Origin: JAFEDN01 sp965651935
GTDB taxonomy: Bacteria; Pseudomonadota; Gammaproteobacteria; Coxiellales; Coxiellaceae
Direction: 5' to 3'
Assembly: GCA_965651935.1 (NCBI GenBank)
Contig: CBFGTC010000006.1
Coordinates: forward strand, 15,928-79,927
Length of the DNA: 64,000 nt
The notes under the pieces are model-generated. The model was not told the origin of the DNA. It ran no database searches and saw nothing but the letters and a program-made list of their open reading frames with translations. The translations under genes and the position numbers were made by a program. Positions 55,582-64,000 of this stretch are shown in pieces (position 1 is the stretch's first letter; each line of letters begins with the position of its first letter).

Positions 55582-55851
55582 ATGTCATTAGCTGCTGCTG
55601 AAAAAGAAAAAATCGTTAAAGAATTCCAAGCCGTTCCGGGTGATACTGGTTCTCCAGAAGTTCAAGTAGCCTTGTTAACTGCTCGTATTAAAGGGTTGAC
55701 AGAACATTTTAATGTTCATAAACATGATCACCATTCTCGCCGAGGTTTGTTGCGTTTAGTGAGTTTACGCAGAACCTTATTGGATTATTTAAGACGTAAA
55801 GATATAGCCCGTTACCGCAGCTTAATTCAGCGTTTAGGGCTGCGTGGTTAA
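55582..55851 (+). CDS. rpsO: Ribosomal protein S15
   Basis: 89-aa 30S protein, length typical. Family sequence GDTGSPEVQVALLTARI, HKHDHHSRRGLLRLVSLRR and YLRRKDIARYRSLIQRLGLRG. Good AGGAAT ribosome-binding site. It precedes pnp by 9 bases, the conserved rpsO-pnp operon. Confidence 0.98.
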   Translation: MSLAAAEKEKIVKEFQAVPGDTGSPEVQVALLTARIKGLTEHFNVHKHDHHSRRGLLRLVSLRRTLLDYLRRKDIARYRSLIQRLGLRG

Positions 55852-55860
55852 TGGTGTAAT

Positions 55861-57960
55861 ATGAAAGTAATAACAAAAACATTCCAATTCGGCAATCATC
55901 TCGTAAAATTAGAAACGGGACGTATTGCTAAACAGGCCGATGGCTCAGTGCTAATTAGCATGGATGATACGGTTTTATTAGTCACGGTGGTGGGTCAAAA
56001 AACCCCAAATCAAGATCGTGATTTTTTTCCGTTGACAGTTAATTATCAAGAAAAAAGCTACGCGGTAGGTAAAGTTCCTGGCGGTTATTTTAAACGGGAA
56101 GGCCGCCCTACGGAAAAGGAAACTTTAGTCTCGCGTTTAATTGATAGACCACTAAGGCCTTTGTTTCCAGAAGGATTTAATCAAGAAGTACAAGTGATAG
56201 CCACGGTGCTTTCGGTGGATGCGCGCGAACAGACGGATATTCCGGCTATTTTAGGAGCCGCTGCGGCGCTGGGTATATCCGGCATACCGTTCAATGGTCC
56301 GGTTGGCGCGGCACGAGTGGGCTATAAAGATGGTCAATATATACTGAATCCCAATTTTAAAGAATTGGAAACGTCTCAACTGAATTTGGTGGTTGCTGGT
56401 ACGAAAGACGCCGTGATCATGGTGGAATCAGAAGCAGATCAACTCTCCGAATCGGTGATGCTAGGTGCGGTGATGTACGGGCATGAGCAAATGCAAGTCG
56501 CCATTCGTGCCATTGAAGAATTGATAGCGGAAGCTGGGCATCCCCGTTGGGATTGGCAGCCGCCGGCTCAAGATACTGCTTTGGAGCAGCGCATTAGTGA
56601 ATTGGGCCAGAGTGCGTTAGAAACGGCTTATCGTATCCAAGAGAAAGGCGCACGCCAAAACCGTTTAGCGGAAATTCGCAAACAAATTATCGATCAATGC
56701 TGCGAACCCTCCAATTTGACTTCTCCCACTACGCCAAACGCAGCGCGGGTGACTACTTTAATTTCTAACTTAGAAGCCAAAATCGTTCGTCAGCGAATAT
56801 TAAATGGTGAAAGACGCATTGATGGTCGGGACACTATTACGGTCCGTCCTATTACTATTGAAACGGGTGTTCTCCCCAGAACTCACGGTTCGGCTTTGTT
56901 TACTCGTGGAGAAACTCAAGCTTTAGTCGTCAGCACTTTGGGTACCGAACGCGATGCTCAGGTATTGGATGACTTAGAAGGTGACCGCAAAGAAACCTTT
57001 ATTTTCCATTATAATTTCCCTCCCTATAGCGTAGGGGAAATCGGCTTGCTCAGCGGTCCTAAACGCCGCGAAATCGGGCATGGCAGATTGGCTCGCCGGG
57101 CTTTAGTGGCGGTAGTGCCGAGTATCAGTGAATTTCCCTATGTGCTCAGGGTAGTTTCGGAAGTGACCGAATCTAACGGTTCTAGTTCCATGGCCAGTGT
57201 TTGTGGCAGCAGCTTAGCTTTGATGGACGCGGGAGTGCCGATTAAAGCGCCAGTTGCGGGTATCGCCATGGGCTTGATTAAAGAAGAAAATAAATACGCT
57301 ATTCTTACCGATATCCTGGGTGATGAAGACCATTTAGGCGACATGGATTTTAAAGTCGCCGGTACTTTATTGGGTGTCACCGCATTGCAAATGGATATTA
57401 AAATTTTGGGAATTAACCGCGAAATTATGGAGCGCGCCTTAGAACAAGCTCGCCAAGGCCGCATACATATTTTGCAAATTATGAATGAAGCGATCAATCA
57501 GCCGCGTACTGAGCTTTCTCCTTATGCTCCTCGGATTACCACCATGAAAATTAATCCAGACAAGGTTAGGGAAGTGATCGGTAAAGGTGGCGCGGTAATC
57601 CGCTCCTTAACTGAAGAAACAAATACCACGATTGATATCACTGACGATGGAGTCATCAAAATTGCTGCCGTCAGTGCGGCTGACAGTCAAGAAGCGCAAC
57701 GTCGCATCAATGAGATCACTGCCGAAGTGGAATTAAATCAAATTTATCAAGGCGTGGTGGTTAAGATTGCGGATTTTGGCGCTTTTGTCGAAGTGTTACC
57801 GGGCCGTCAGGGTTTGTTGCACATCTCTCAGATCACAAATGAACGAGTCAATGATGTGCGGGATTATTTAACGGAAGGTCAAAATCTCAGAGTGAAAGTG
57901 ATTGAGATAGACCGCCAGGGCCGTGTTCGTTTATCTATGAAGGACTTACCCGCAGAATGA
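55861..57960 (+). CDS. pnp: Polyribonucleotide nucleotidyltransferase (PNPase)
   Basis: 3'-5' phosphorolytic exoribonuclease of RNA decay, 699 aa. Two RNase PH domains are visible (FQFGNHLVKLETGRIA...; RTHGSALFTRGETQALV), with catalytic ALMDAGVPIKAPVAGIAMGL and GDEDHLGDMDFKVAGT. KH (VREVIGKGGAVIRSL) and S1 (GVVVKIADFGAFVEVLPG) domains end the protein. It overlaps the downstream hydrolase by 4 bases. Confidence 0.98.
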   Translation: MKVITKTFQFGNHLVKLETGRIAKQADGSVLISMDDTVLLVTVVGQKTPNQDRDFFPLTVNYQEKSYAVGKVPGGYFKREGRPTEKETLVSRLIDRPLRPLFPEGFNQEVQVIATVLSVDAREQTDIPAILGAAAALGISGIPFNGPVGAARVGYKDGQYILNPNFKELETSQLNLVVAGTKDAVIMVESEADQLSESVMLGAVMYGHEQMQVAIRAIEELIAEAGHPRWDWQPPAQDTALEQRISELGQSALETAYRIQEKGARQNRLAEIRKQIIDQCCEPSNLTSPTTPNAARVTTLISNLEAKIVRQRILNGERRIDGRDTITVRPITIETGVLPRTHGSALFTRGETQALVVSTLGTERDAQVLDDLEGDRKETFIFHYNFPPYSVGEIGLLSGPKRREIGHGRLARRALVAVVPSISEFPYVLRVVSEVTESNGSSSMASVCGSSLALMDAGVPIKAPVAGIAMGLIKEENKYAILTDILGDEDHLGDMDFKVAGTLLGVTALQMDIKILGINREIMERALEQARQGRIHILQIMNEAINQPRTELSPYAPRITTMKINPDKVREVIGKGGAVIRSLTEETNTTIDITDDGVIKIAAVSAADSQEAQRRINEITAEVELNQIYQGVVVKIADFGAFVEVLPGRQGLLHISQITNERVNDVRDYLTEGQNLRVKVIEIDRQGRVRLSMKDLPAE

Positions 57961-58607
57961 CGGGTGATGTTGTATTATTACACGGGTTGGCGCGTACATC
58001 CCGTGTCATGGCGAAAATGACCCAGCGTTTACAAACCCTGGGTTATCATGTCGCCAATTTAGATTATCCTTCCAGAAAATACCCTATTGAAACCTTAACG
58101 GGACAAATTGCCGAACGCATTGCGCAGTTTCGTCAAAACCGTGAATGTCCTTTGCATGTTATTGGTTTTTCACTTGGCTCCATTATCGCGCATTTTTATA
58201 TTAAAAATTACCTGCCGATGAATTTAGGACGAGTTGTGGCGTTGGGCCCGCCATACCATGGTTCTGCTATTATAGACTTTTTAGGTGGATATGCTTGGTT
58301 CCGAAAATTTTACGGTCCTGCTGCTTTGGAATTATCAGCCGGCCCAACGGGGATTTTTCGTCGATTAGGGCGGGTAGATTATGAGTTAGGCGTGATTGCC
58401 GGAAATAAATGGATTTTTTTCGATTACTATTTTGCCAAATATACACTCGCGCAACCTAATGACGGTAAGGTCAGCGTTGCTAGTACTAAAATCGAAGGTT
58501 GCCGCGATCATATTGAATTGCCGGTGAATCATGTTTTTATGCCTAAATTTGACATGGTGATACAACAAACCACTTATTTTTTAACTCAAGGCTGTTTTAA
58601 TAAATAA
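57957..58607 (+). CDS. Alpha/beta hydrolase (lipase-like)
   Basis: 216-aa soluble alpha/beta hydrolase. The oxyanion HG motif is VVLLHGLARTS, the nucleophile GFSLGS (Ser), and a His late in the protein (VNHVFMP) may complete the triad. DUF676/lipase class-like. Translationally coupled to pnp by ATGA. Substrate unknown. Confidence 0.82.
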   Translation: MTGDVVLLHGLARTSRVMAKMTQRLQTLGYHVANLDYPSRKYPIETLTGQIAERIAQFRQNRECPLHVIGFSLGSIIAHFYIKNYLPMNLGRVVALGPPYHGSAIIDFLGGYAWFRKFYGPAALELSAGPTGIFRRLGRVDYELGVIAGNKWIFFDYYFAKYTLAQPNDGKVSVASTKIEGCRDHIELPVNHVFMPKFDMVIQQTTYFLTQGCFNK

Positions 58608-58722
58608 GAGTCTTACTTTGGACAATATCCGATTTTCTTCTTTTTGAAAGAGTTTGAATTCCCGGTATTTCGGCTTTATCCCATTTTTTTATAATCTTTC
58701 TCTTTTACTAAAAGGAGAGCGC

Positions 58723-58779
58723 ATGAAAAAAATCCGGGTTATTAGTCGAGCTTTTATTATATTTTTTCATGTTTTTTAA
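58723..58779 (+). CDS. Short leader frame before comEC
   Basis: An 18-codon frame (MKKIRVISRAFIIFFHVF) has a strong AAGGAGAGC ribosome-binding site and a TATAAT-like promoter upstream. It ends at a TAA that overlaps the comEC frame by 11 bases. It may be a leader peptide coupling comEC translation, or the true comEC N-terminus separated by a frameshift in the T6 run (58771-58776). Confidence 0.4.
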   Translation: MKKIRVISRAFIIFFHVF

Positions 58780-61084
58780 TGTTATCGCTTTTGCATTAGG
58801 GGATTGGAGTCTTACTTATTTTCCTAAAATCCCTAATTTAATCTTTTGCGGAATATTATTCACTATTTTTAGCATTGCCACATTATTGGTATGGTTTTTA
58901 CCAGGTCAACTCCCTTGTATTGCGCTAAAAATATTGTTAATGGTGGATTTTGGCATTTTTGGATTCGCTTACGCTGCTTATCATGCCCAGATTTGGTTTA
59001 AAAATAAATTAGAGGCATCATCAGCAGGTAAGGTCCTCAGTGTGACAGGGGTTATCACTGGTCTACCCACTGAAGCACAACTATATACCCGATTTTTATT
59101 TACGACCCGTCAATTTCAATTCGCCAATGAGCGTAAACGGCTCCAACTTATTTGGGAAAAACCACATCCCCCTTTACATCCAGGTGAACTCTGGCAATTA
59201 AATGTGCGTTTGAAACCCCCGCATAGTTTAGTGAATTTTAATACGGCGGCGCGTCTCCGGTATTGGTGGAATGAAAATATCCATGCCAGCGGCTATGTCG
59301 ATTCACGCTATTATTTTCATAAATTAAATGAAGAATTGACTTTGACGAATCGATTGCAGCGCCTTAGACAAAATTTGCAGGAAGAAATTCATCGAGTAGT
59401 GAAAAATCCAAGTCATGCGGCTGTTATCAGTGCTTTAACAATTGGACAAGAGCAGGGGCTGAGTGAAGAGGATTGGCGCGTTTTACAACGTACCGGCACC
59501 GTGCACCTGGTAGTGATTGCTGGTTTACATATCGGGCTAATGGTCATGATCGCTTATTATTTTGTTGGTGGGATATGGCGTATTTTTCCCCGCTTATTAC
59601 GCTGCTGGCCAGCCCAAAAAGCGGGCGCCTTGGCGGCTTTAATTTTCGCCATAATGTATGGTGCTTTAGCGGGTTTTAACCTTCCCGCGCAAAGAGCCGT
59701 GATCATGTGCATTATTACCATGGTCGGTCAAATTTTTGATAGATCCAGCCCAAGGTATCGTAAACTATTTCTCGCGGTATTTTTGGTATTGCTTGTTAAT
59801 CCTAGCGCGATTAATACCGTCAGTTTTTGGTTAAGTTTTGCTGCGGTTTATTGGATTGCTTATGCTATAGGTCAAGAGAATGCTATCCCTCACTGGCGCA
59901 AGTGGCTAAAGATTCAATTCGCTTTATTTCTGGGTTTAGGCCCGCTTACTATTTATTATTTTCAACAGTTTTCAATAGTGAGTTTTCTGGCTAATCCACC
60001 TGCGATTATGTGGATGGGATGGGGTGTGGCGCCGTTATGCTTATTGGCCGCGTTGCTAAGTCGTTTTACTATAGTGAGTGCAGAACATTTGTTTGCATGG
60101 GCAGGGTATTTATTATCCCCGCTATGGCAATTTTTACACGGGTTATCCACTTTGCCATTCGCGGCAAGTCAACAGGTATGTTGGGCAGTTTGGCCTTTGC
60201 TCATCGCCGAATTAGGGTTGCTTTGGTTTTTAGCGCCACGCAAGTTTACCGCGCAGTGGTTAGGATTATGCGGATTAATTCCGATTTTTTTGTGGCACAA
60301 TCCGCGGCCTGCACCGGGAGTTTATTGGGTGAGTGTCTTGGATGTAGGACAAGGATTGGCGATTATCGTGCAAACTGCCCATCACTTGCTGGTGTATGAT
60401 TCAGGCCCGCGAATTCCAGGTGGATATGATGCGGGGAGAGATGTCGTTTCACCTTATCTGACATGGTTGGGAGTCAATGAAATTGATAAAATGATCATTA
60501 GCCACGGGGATAATGATCACAGTGGCGGAGCGTTGGCGCTTTTGACGGAATGGAAAGTTTTAGAGTTACTGACCAGCGTGCCTGCTATGTTTAAAAATGC
60601 CCATGCTCAATTTTGTTTGGCAGGGATGAATTGGCAATGGGATGGCGTGCCATTTCGGTTGCTATCGCCATTTAAACCGGGAACTTACCGGGGTAATAAT
60701 AGCTCATGCGTACTTCAAATCGGAAATAATCAACAGCGGATATTATTGAGTGGAGATATTGAAAAACAAGCAGAAGCAGAGCTGGTCCAGCAATATGGAG
60801 CCGAATTGCGTTCATCGATTTTAATAGCGCCACATCATGGCAGTAAAACATCATCCACTTTAGAGTTTCTTGAAACAGTACAACCGCAACAGGCGATATT
60901 TTCCTTAGGTTATTTTAATCGTTTCCATTTTCCATCCCCGATAGTGGTCAGACGTTATCAAGCCATGGAAATTCACACTTGGTCAACCGCGGAAAATGGA
61001 GCGCTTTTAATCAAGGCAACCCCAAAAACAGGGGGATTTTTCATCACCGTTGCCAACCCGCATCACTTTTTTTGGCAGAATTAA
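58769..61084 (+). CDS. comEC: ComEC/Rec2 DNA uptake channel
   Basis: Inner-membrane channel for natural transformation. The 771 aa comprise an N-terminal membrane part with OB-like region, the ComEC competence domain (HRVVKNPSHAAVISALTIGQ, HLVVIAGLHIGLM, GFNLPAQRAVIM). The C-terminal beta-lactamase-like domain follows (LDVGQGLAIIVQT, ISHGDNDHSGGALAL). No clear ribosome-binding site precedes the ATG used; see the leader frame. Implies possible competence, but other uptake genes are not in this window. Confidence 0.93.
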   Translation: MFFNVIAFALGDWSLTYFPKIPNLIFCGILFTIFSIATLLVWFLPGQLPCIALKILLMVDFGIFGFAYAAYHAQIWFKNKLEASSAGKVLSVTGVITGLPTEAQLYTRFLFTTRQFQFANERKRLQLIWEKPHPPLHPGELWQLNVRLKPPHSLVNFNTAARLRYWWNENIHASGYVDSRYYFHKLNEELTLTNRLQRLRQNLQEEIHRVVKNPSHAAVISALTIGQEQGLSEEDWRVLQRTGTVHLVVIAGLHIGLMVMIAYYFVGGIWRIFPRLLRCWPAQKAGALAALIFAIMYGALAGFNLPAQRAVIMCIITMVGQIFDRSSPRYRKLFLAVFLVLLVNPSAINTVSFWLSFAAVYWIAYAIGQENAIPHWRKWLKIQFALFLGLGPLTIYYFQQFSIVSFLANPPAIMWMGWGVAPLCLLAALLSRFTIVSAEHLFAWAGYLLSPLWQFLHGLSTLPFAASQQVCWAVWPLLIAELGLLWFLAPRKFTAQWLGLCGLIPIFLWHNPRPAPGVYWVSVLDVGQGLAIIVQTAHHLLVYDSGPRIPGGYDAGRDVVSPYLTWLGVNEIDKMIISHGDNDHSGGALALLTEWKVLELLTSVPAMFKNAHAQFCLAGMNWQWDGVPFRLLSPFKPGTYRGNNSSCVLQIGNNQQRILLSGDIEKQAEAELVQQYGAELRSSILIAPHHGSKTSSTLEFLETVQPQQAIFSLGYFNRFHFPSPIVVRRYQAMEIHTWSTAENGALLIKATPKTGGFFITVANPHHFFWQN

Positions 61085-61086
61085 TG

Positions 61087-61092
61087 TATAAT
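61087..61092 (+). promoter_or_regulatory. Possible -10 (TATAAT) upstream of msbA
   Basis: TATAAT spans the end of comEC, 8 bases before the msbA ATG. The -35 is not clear, so this is weak. Confidence 0.3.
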
Positions 61093-61100
61093 ATGAATCC

Positions 61101-62873
61101 ATGAGTCAAAATAATTCAAAAAGTTTGGAAACCTATCGTCGATTACTTCGCGCAACCCAAAAATACTGGCTGTGTTTTTTGTTAGGAGTGTTAGGGACAG
61201 CGGCAATGTCGTTAGTGGACGCTGGATTTGCTTGGTTGATTAAACCTATTATTGATAAAGGGTTTATCAACCGTGAGCCGCAATTTATCCGCTGGTTACC
61301 GGTGATGGTCATCCTGATTTTTATCTTCCGTGGCTTTTTTGTGTTTTTATCGAATTATTGTGTTACTCGTGTATCGCGGCAAGTGGTGATGGATTTCCGG
61401 CGTCAGCTCTTTGAGCATCTGCAAAAATTACCGGTAAAATTTTACGATAAAAATAGTTCGGGTCAGCTTATTTCCACCTTAATTTACAACGTAGAACAAG
61501 TAGCTCAAGCCAGTTCTAATGCCTTATTAACGATATTGCAAGAAGCCACTTTAGTAATAGGGTTAATCACCGTTATTGTGAGTGTGAGCTGGGAATTATT
61601 TGTATTATTTTTAGTGATCGTACCCATTATCGCCTGGATTTTAAAACGTAATGGCTCGCGTTTAAAACGGATTAGCTCTTCCGTGCAAAAATCAGTGGGC
61701 GAAGTGACGCGAGTTGCCGCGGAAGGGATTAGCGCTCAGCAAGTTGTGCGTCTGTATGGCGGTCAACAATATGAACGGAATAAATTTTATCGCGCCACTC
61801 AAGCCAATCAAGAACGCGAGTTAAAAATTGCCGTCGTGAACAGTATGGGCACTTCGATAGTTCAATTATTATTATCGGTTTTAATTGCGGTCGTTTTAAT
61901 ATTTGCAACTATGCCATCTTTGCATATTAGTGCCGGCGCTTTCGGAACGGTGATTTCTTCGGTCATCATGCTATTGCGGCCCATGCGCCGTTTAACTACC
62001 GTCCACAGCCTTATCCAAAAAGGGGTGGCCGGCGCTGAAAGTATTTTCGCCGTATTGGATGAAGAGGTAGAAAAAGATATAGGCAGCTTTCATATTCCTC
62101 GAGTTCGTGGTGAAGTAGTTTTTTCTCGCGTCAATTTGAGTTACGAACAAGGCAAGGGCAAAGTATTATCGGATATTAGCTTTACGGTTAGATCTGGCAA
62201 AACGATTGCTATTGTCGGGAGATCGGGTGCGGGAAAATCATCTCTGATCAATTTATTGCCTCGATTTTATGAATTGCAAAGCGGTTCCATTACTATCGAT
62301 GGAGTGGATATACGTGATTTTCAGTTAAATAATTTAAGACAGCAATTTGCCTTAGTTTCGCAACATTCCATCTTATTTAATGACACGATCGCGCATAATA
62401 TTGCCTATGGCCAACAAGAGGGGATAGTGAGCCGTGCACAAATTGAAGAAGCGGCCAAAGCCGCTCATGCTTGGGAATTTATTCAAGAATTTCCCCGAGG
62501 TTTGGACACGGTGGTGGGCGAAAACGGAGTTTTATTATCCGGTGGTCAGCGTCAGCGCATTGCGATTGCGCGGGCTTTATTGAAAAATGCGCCGATTTTG
62601 ATACTGGATGAAGCCACTTCTTCCTTGGATACGCATTCGGAACGTCAAATTCAAGCCGCTTTGGAAAACTTGATACACCGCAGTACCACGTTTGTGATTG
62701 CGCATCGCTTATCAACCATTGAACAAGCAGACTGGATTATTGTGATGGAGCAGGGACGGATTATTGAGCAGGGATCTCATGCTGAGTTGCTGGCGAAACA
62801 GGGGGCGTATGCCGCCCTACATCATTTGCAATTTAAAGAAATAGCAGCCATTCCCGTTCCCGGGTCAATATGA
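61101..62873 (+). CDS. msbA: Lipid A ABC flippase MsbA
   Basis: 590-aa half-transporter. Six-helix membrane domain first (residues about 20-310), then the ATPase with Walker A GRSGAGKSS, Q-loop VSQHSILF, signature LSGGQRQRIAIARALL, Walker B ILILDEATSSLD, and H-loop IAHRLST. The order msbA-lpxK is usual for lipid A biogenesis. It overlaps lpxK by 4 bases (ATGA). Confidence 0.96.
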   Translation: MSQNNSKSLETYRRLLRATQKYWLCFLLGVLGTAAMSLVDAGFAWLIKPIIDKGFINREPQFIRWLPVMVILIFIFRGFFVFLSNYCVTRVSRQVVMDFRRQLFEHLQKLPVKFYDKNSSGQLISTLIYNVEQVAQASSNALLTILQEATLVIGLITVIVSVSWELFVLFLVIVPIIAWILKRNGSRLKRISSSVQKSVGEVTRVAAEGISAQQVVRLYGGQQYERNKFYRATQANQERELKIAVVNSMGTSIVQLLLSVLIAVVLIFATMPSLHISAGAFGTVISSVIMLLRPMRRLTTVHSLIQKGVAGAESIFAVLDEEVEKDIGSFHIPRVRGEVVFSRVNLSYEQGKGKVLSDISFTVRSGKTIAIVGRSGAGKSSLINLLPRFYELQSGSITIDGVDIRDFQLNNLRQQFALVSQHSILFNDTIAHNIAYGQQEGIVSRAQIEEAAKAAHAWEFIQEFPRGLDTVVGENGVLLSGGQRQRIAIARALLKNAPILILDEATSSLDTHSERQIQAALENLIHRSTTFVIAHRLSTIEQADWIIVMEQGRIIEQGSHAELLAKQGAYAALHHLQFKEIAAIPVPGSI

Positions 62874-63877
62874 TGAGATTTTGGCGCTGTAAAAATCTTC
62901 TTTCATGTTTGTTGCTACCTATTTCGGGTTTATATCGGGTGGGAATGGCGCTGCGGCGAAGTTTGTACTTACACCATTTTAGAAAAATAACTTATTTCCC
63001 TGTGCCCGTGATTGTAGTGGGAAATATTACTGTTGGCGGGACGGGAAAAACGCCGTTAGTGATTCAGTTAGCGAATCAATTGCGCTTAGAAGGGTGGAAG
63101 CCGGGTATAGTGAGCCGGGGTTATGGTGGGAAAGAAAATCATATACCCCAGGCAGTCTCGGCAAACAGCGATCCAGAACTCGTGGGGGATGAAGCTGTTT
63201 TAATCGCACGAAAAACCGCCTGTCCCATGATAATAGGCTGCGATCGAGTGGCGGCAGTTAGGGCATTATTGCGGGAAAATCCTTGTGATATCGTGCTAAG
63301 CGATGATGGTTTACAGCATTTAGCCTTAGGGCGTGATATTGAAATTGCTGTTATTGATGCGGAAAGACGTTTTGGTAATGGTCATTGTTTGCCGGCGGGC
63401 CCCTTACGAGAACCCAAAAAACGCTTAAAAAGCGTGGATTTTATCGTTAACAATGGGTCGTCCGCAGAGGGTGGATGGCGCATGGATTTAGTGATCGATA
63501 AAATTTATCAGATTTCTAATCCTGAGCAATGTCTCACAGTGAGTGATATTCAAACCCCAAATTGGCATGCCGTTGCCGCGATTGGAAATCCGTCACGTTT
63601 TTTTCGTTTATTAAAAACTTTAGGTTTTCAAGGTAAAACGCATGCTTTCCCGGATCATTATTATTTTCGACCGCAAGACTTAGATTTTGGTGCGGGAGCT
63701 TTAACCATAATGACAGAAAAAGACGCGGTTAAATGCCAAAAATTTGCCGATCAGCACCATTGGTGCCTGAGCGTTAAAGCTGAATTGCCAATCGATTTTT
63801 TTGCCATTTTGCGCAAAAAAATTCTGGGCATAGAACAAGCTCGTCACAGCCATGCGGGCATTTCAGCGCAATCTTAG
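62870..63877 (+). CDS. lpxK: Tetraacyldisaccharide 4'-kinase LpxK
   Basis: Phosphorylates the lipid A precursor. The 335 aa start with a membrane-associated N-terminus, then the P-loop VGNITVGGTGKTPLV and GIVSRGYGG, and finish with DEAVLIA, DDGLQH and the C-terminal MTEKDAVKC-type motif. The start sits at ATG-ATG 62870/62873, the first overlapping the msbA stop. Confidence 0.96.
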   Translation: MMRFWRCKNLLSCLLLPISGLYRVGMALRRSLYLHHFRKITYFPVPVIVVGNITVGGTGKTPLVIQLANQLRLEGWKPGIVSRGYGGKENHIPQAVSANSDPELVGDEAVLIARKTACPMIIGCDRVAAVRALLRENPCDIVLSDDGLQHLALGRDIEIAVIDAERRFGNGHCLPAGPLREPKKRLKSVDFIVNNGSSAEGGWRMDLVIDKIYQISNPEQCLTVSDIQTPNWHAVAAIGNPSRFFRLLKTLGFQGKTHAFPDHYYFRPQDLDFGAGALTIMTEKDAVKCQKFADQHHWCLSVKAELPIDFFAILRKKILGIEQARHSHAGISAQS

Positions 63878-64000
63878 CTTTTTACCTAGGCTGGTTTGAA
63901 TGCTCGTCTTTCTTCGGTTAGGTTTTTTTATGAGTCAATTCGAGTGCTGGAGTTGACTGCGCAAGTAAGTGTAATGGTATTCCGCATCGAGACTGAGTTT
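63878..64000. other. End of window, possible minus-strand C-terminus
   Basis: No clear gene. On the minus strand, 63935-64000 is open and encodes KLSLDAEYHYTYLRSQLQHSN before a stop, so the C-terminus of a convergent gene may enter from the right. Too short to identify. Confidence 0.25.

Noticed and set aside
58608..58768. Possible small RNA gene between the hydrolase and comEC
   Set aside because: No stable hairpin with T-tract is evident; the promoter and ribosome-binding site point to the leader frame.

Overview
The window looks like a piece of chromosome from a Legionellales-type gammaproteobacterium, probably Coxiellaceae-like. The reasons are conserved gammaproteobacterial blocks (rlmN-rodZ-hisS-yfgM-der, rlmE-ftsH-folP-glmM, rpsO-pnp, comEC-msbA-lpxK), a SUF-only iron-sulfur operon with an Rrf2 regulator, moderate to low GC, and scattered AT-rich genes that resemble Dot/Icm-type effectors. 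The genus assignment is inference. No tRNA, rRNA or CRISPR array was seen.

Layout. 1-5.0 kb: rlmN (5' end outside the window), a rodZ-like gene, hisS, yfgM and der. The ispG, pilW and bamB genes often found in this neighbourhood are absent. 5.0-15 kb: an entericidin-like lipoprotein, a secreted protein of unknown function, a tripartite RND efflux operon (TolC-like, membrane fusion protein, permease), xseA and a MATE transporter, then sbcB and a CDF metal transporter on the minus strand. 17-23.7 kb: Rrf2 regulator-sufB-C-D-S-U-A-T, with a clear sigma70 promoter and a probable Rrf2 operator. 23.7-28.3 kb: a glycan cassette (epimerase, a two-domain glycosyltransferase, a short coiled-coil protein, an FkbM methyltransferase) placed between two similar hairpins. 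28.3-36 kb: rimO, then a decayed zone holding IS110-, IS1634- and hybrid-kinase remnants, two divergent genes with putative papain-like His...Cys motifs (one ending in the CaaX-like CLLC), a DUF378 membrane protein, queH and ampG.

36.8-42.5 kb: housekeeping genes rlmE, ftsH, an atypical folP, glmM and a metallo-beta-lactamase-fold hydrolase. 42.6-48.7 kb: an AT-rich island with a degenerate RtcB-like protein, a poly-Ser coiled-coil protein, an IS21 remnant and an 823-aa protein with a PI3K/PI4K-like catalytic core. 48.7-51.6 kb: a small membrane protein and znuABC on the minus strand. 51.7-64 kb: pgi, galU, two outer-membrane beta-barrel genes (one PagL-like, with Cys replacing the catalytic Ser), rpsO-pnp with a downstream hydrolase, comEC, msbA and lpxK.

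How the genes fit together: the envelope and lipid A genes (lpxK, msbA, pagL-like, galU, ampG, glmM, the glycan cassette) suggest a carefully modified surface. The accessory genes have lipid-kinase, peptidase-like and CaaX-like features, as expected of proteins delivered into a eukaryotic host. PmrA-box-like direct repeats (hexamers at 11-bp spacing) lie upstream of three of these accessory genes, which would fit a common effector regulon. That is a hypothesis, because short AT-rich motifs also occur by chance.
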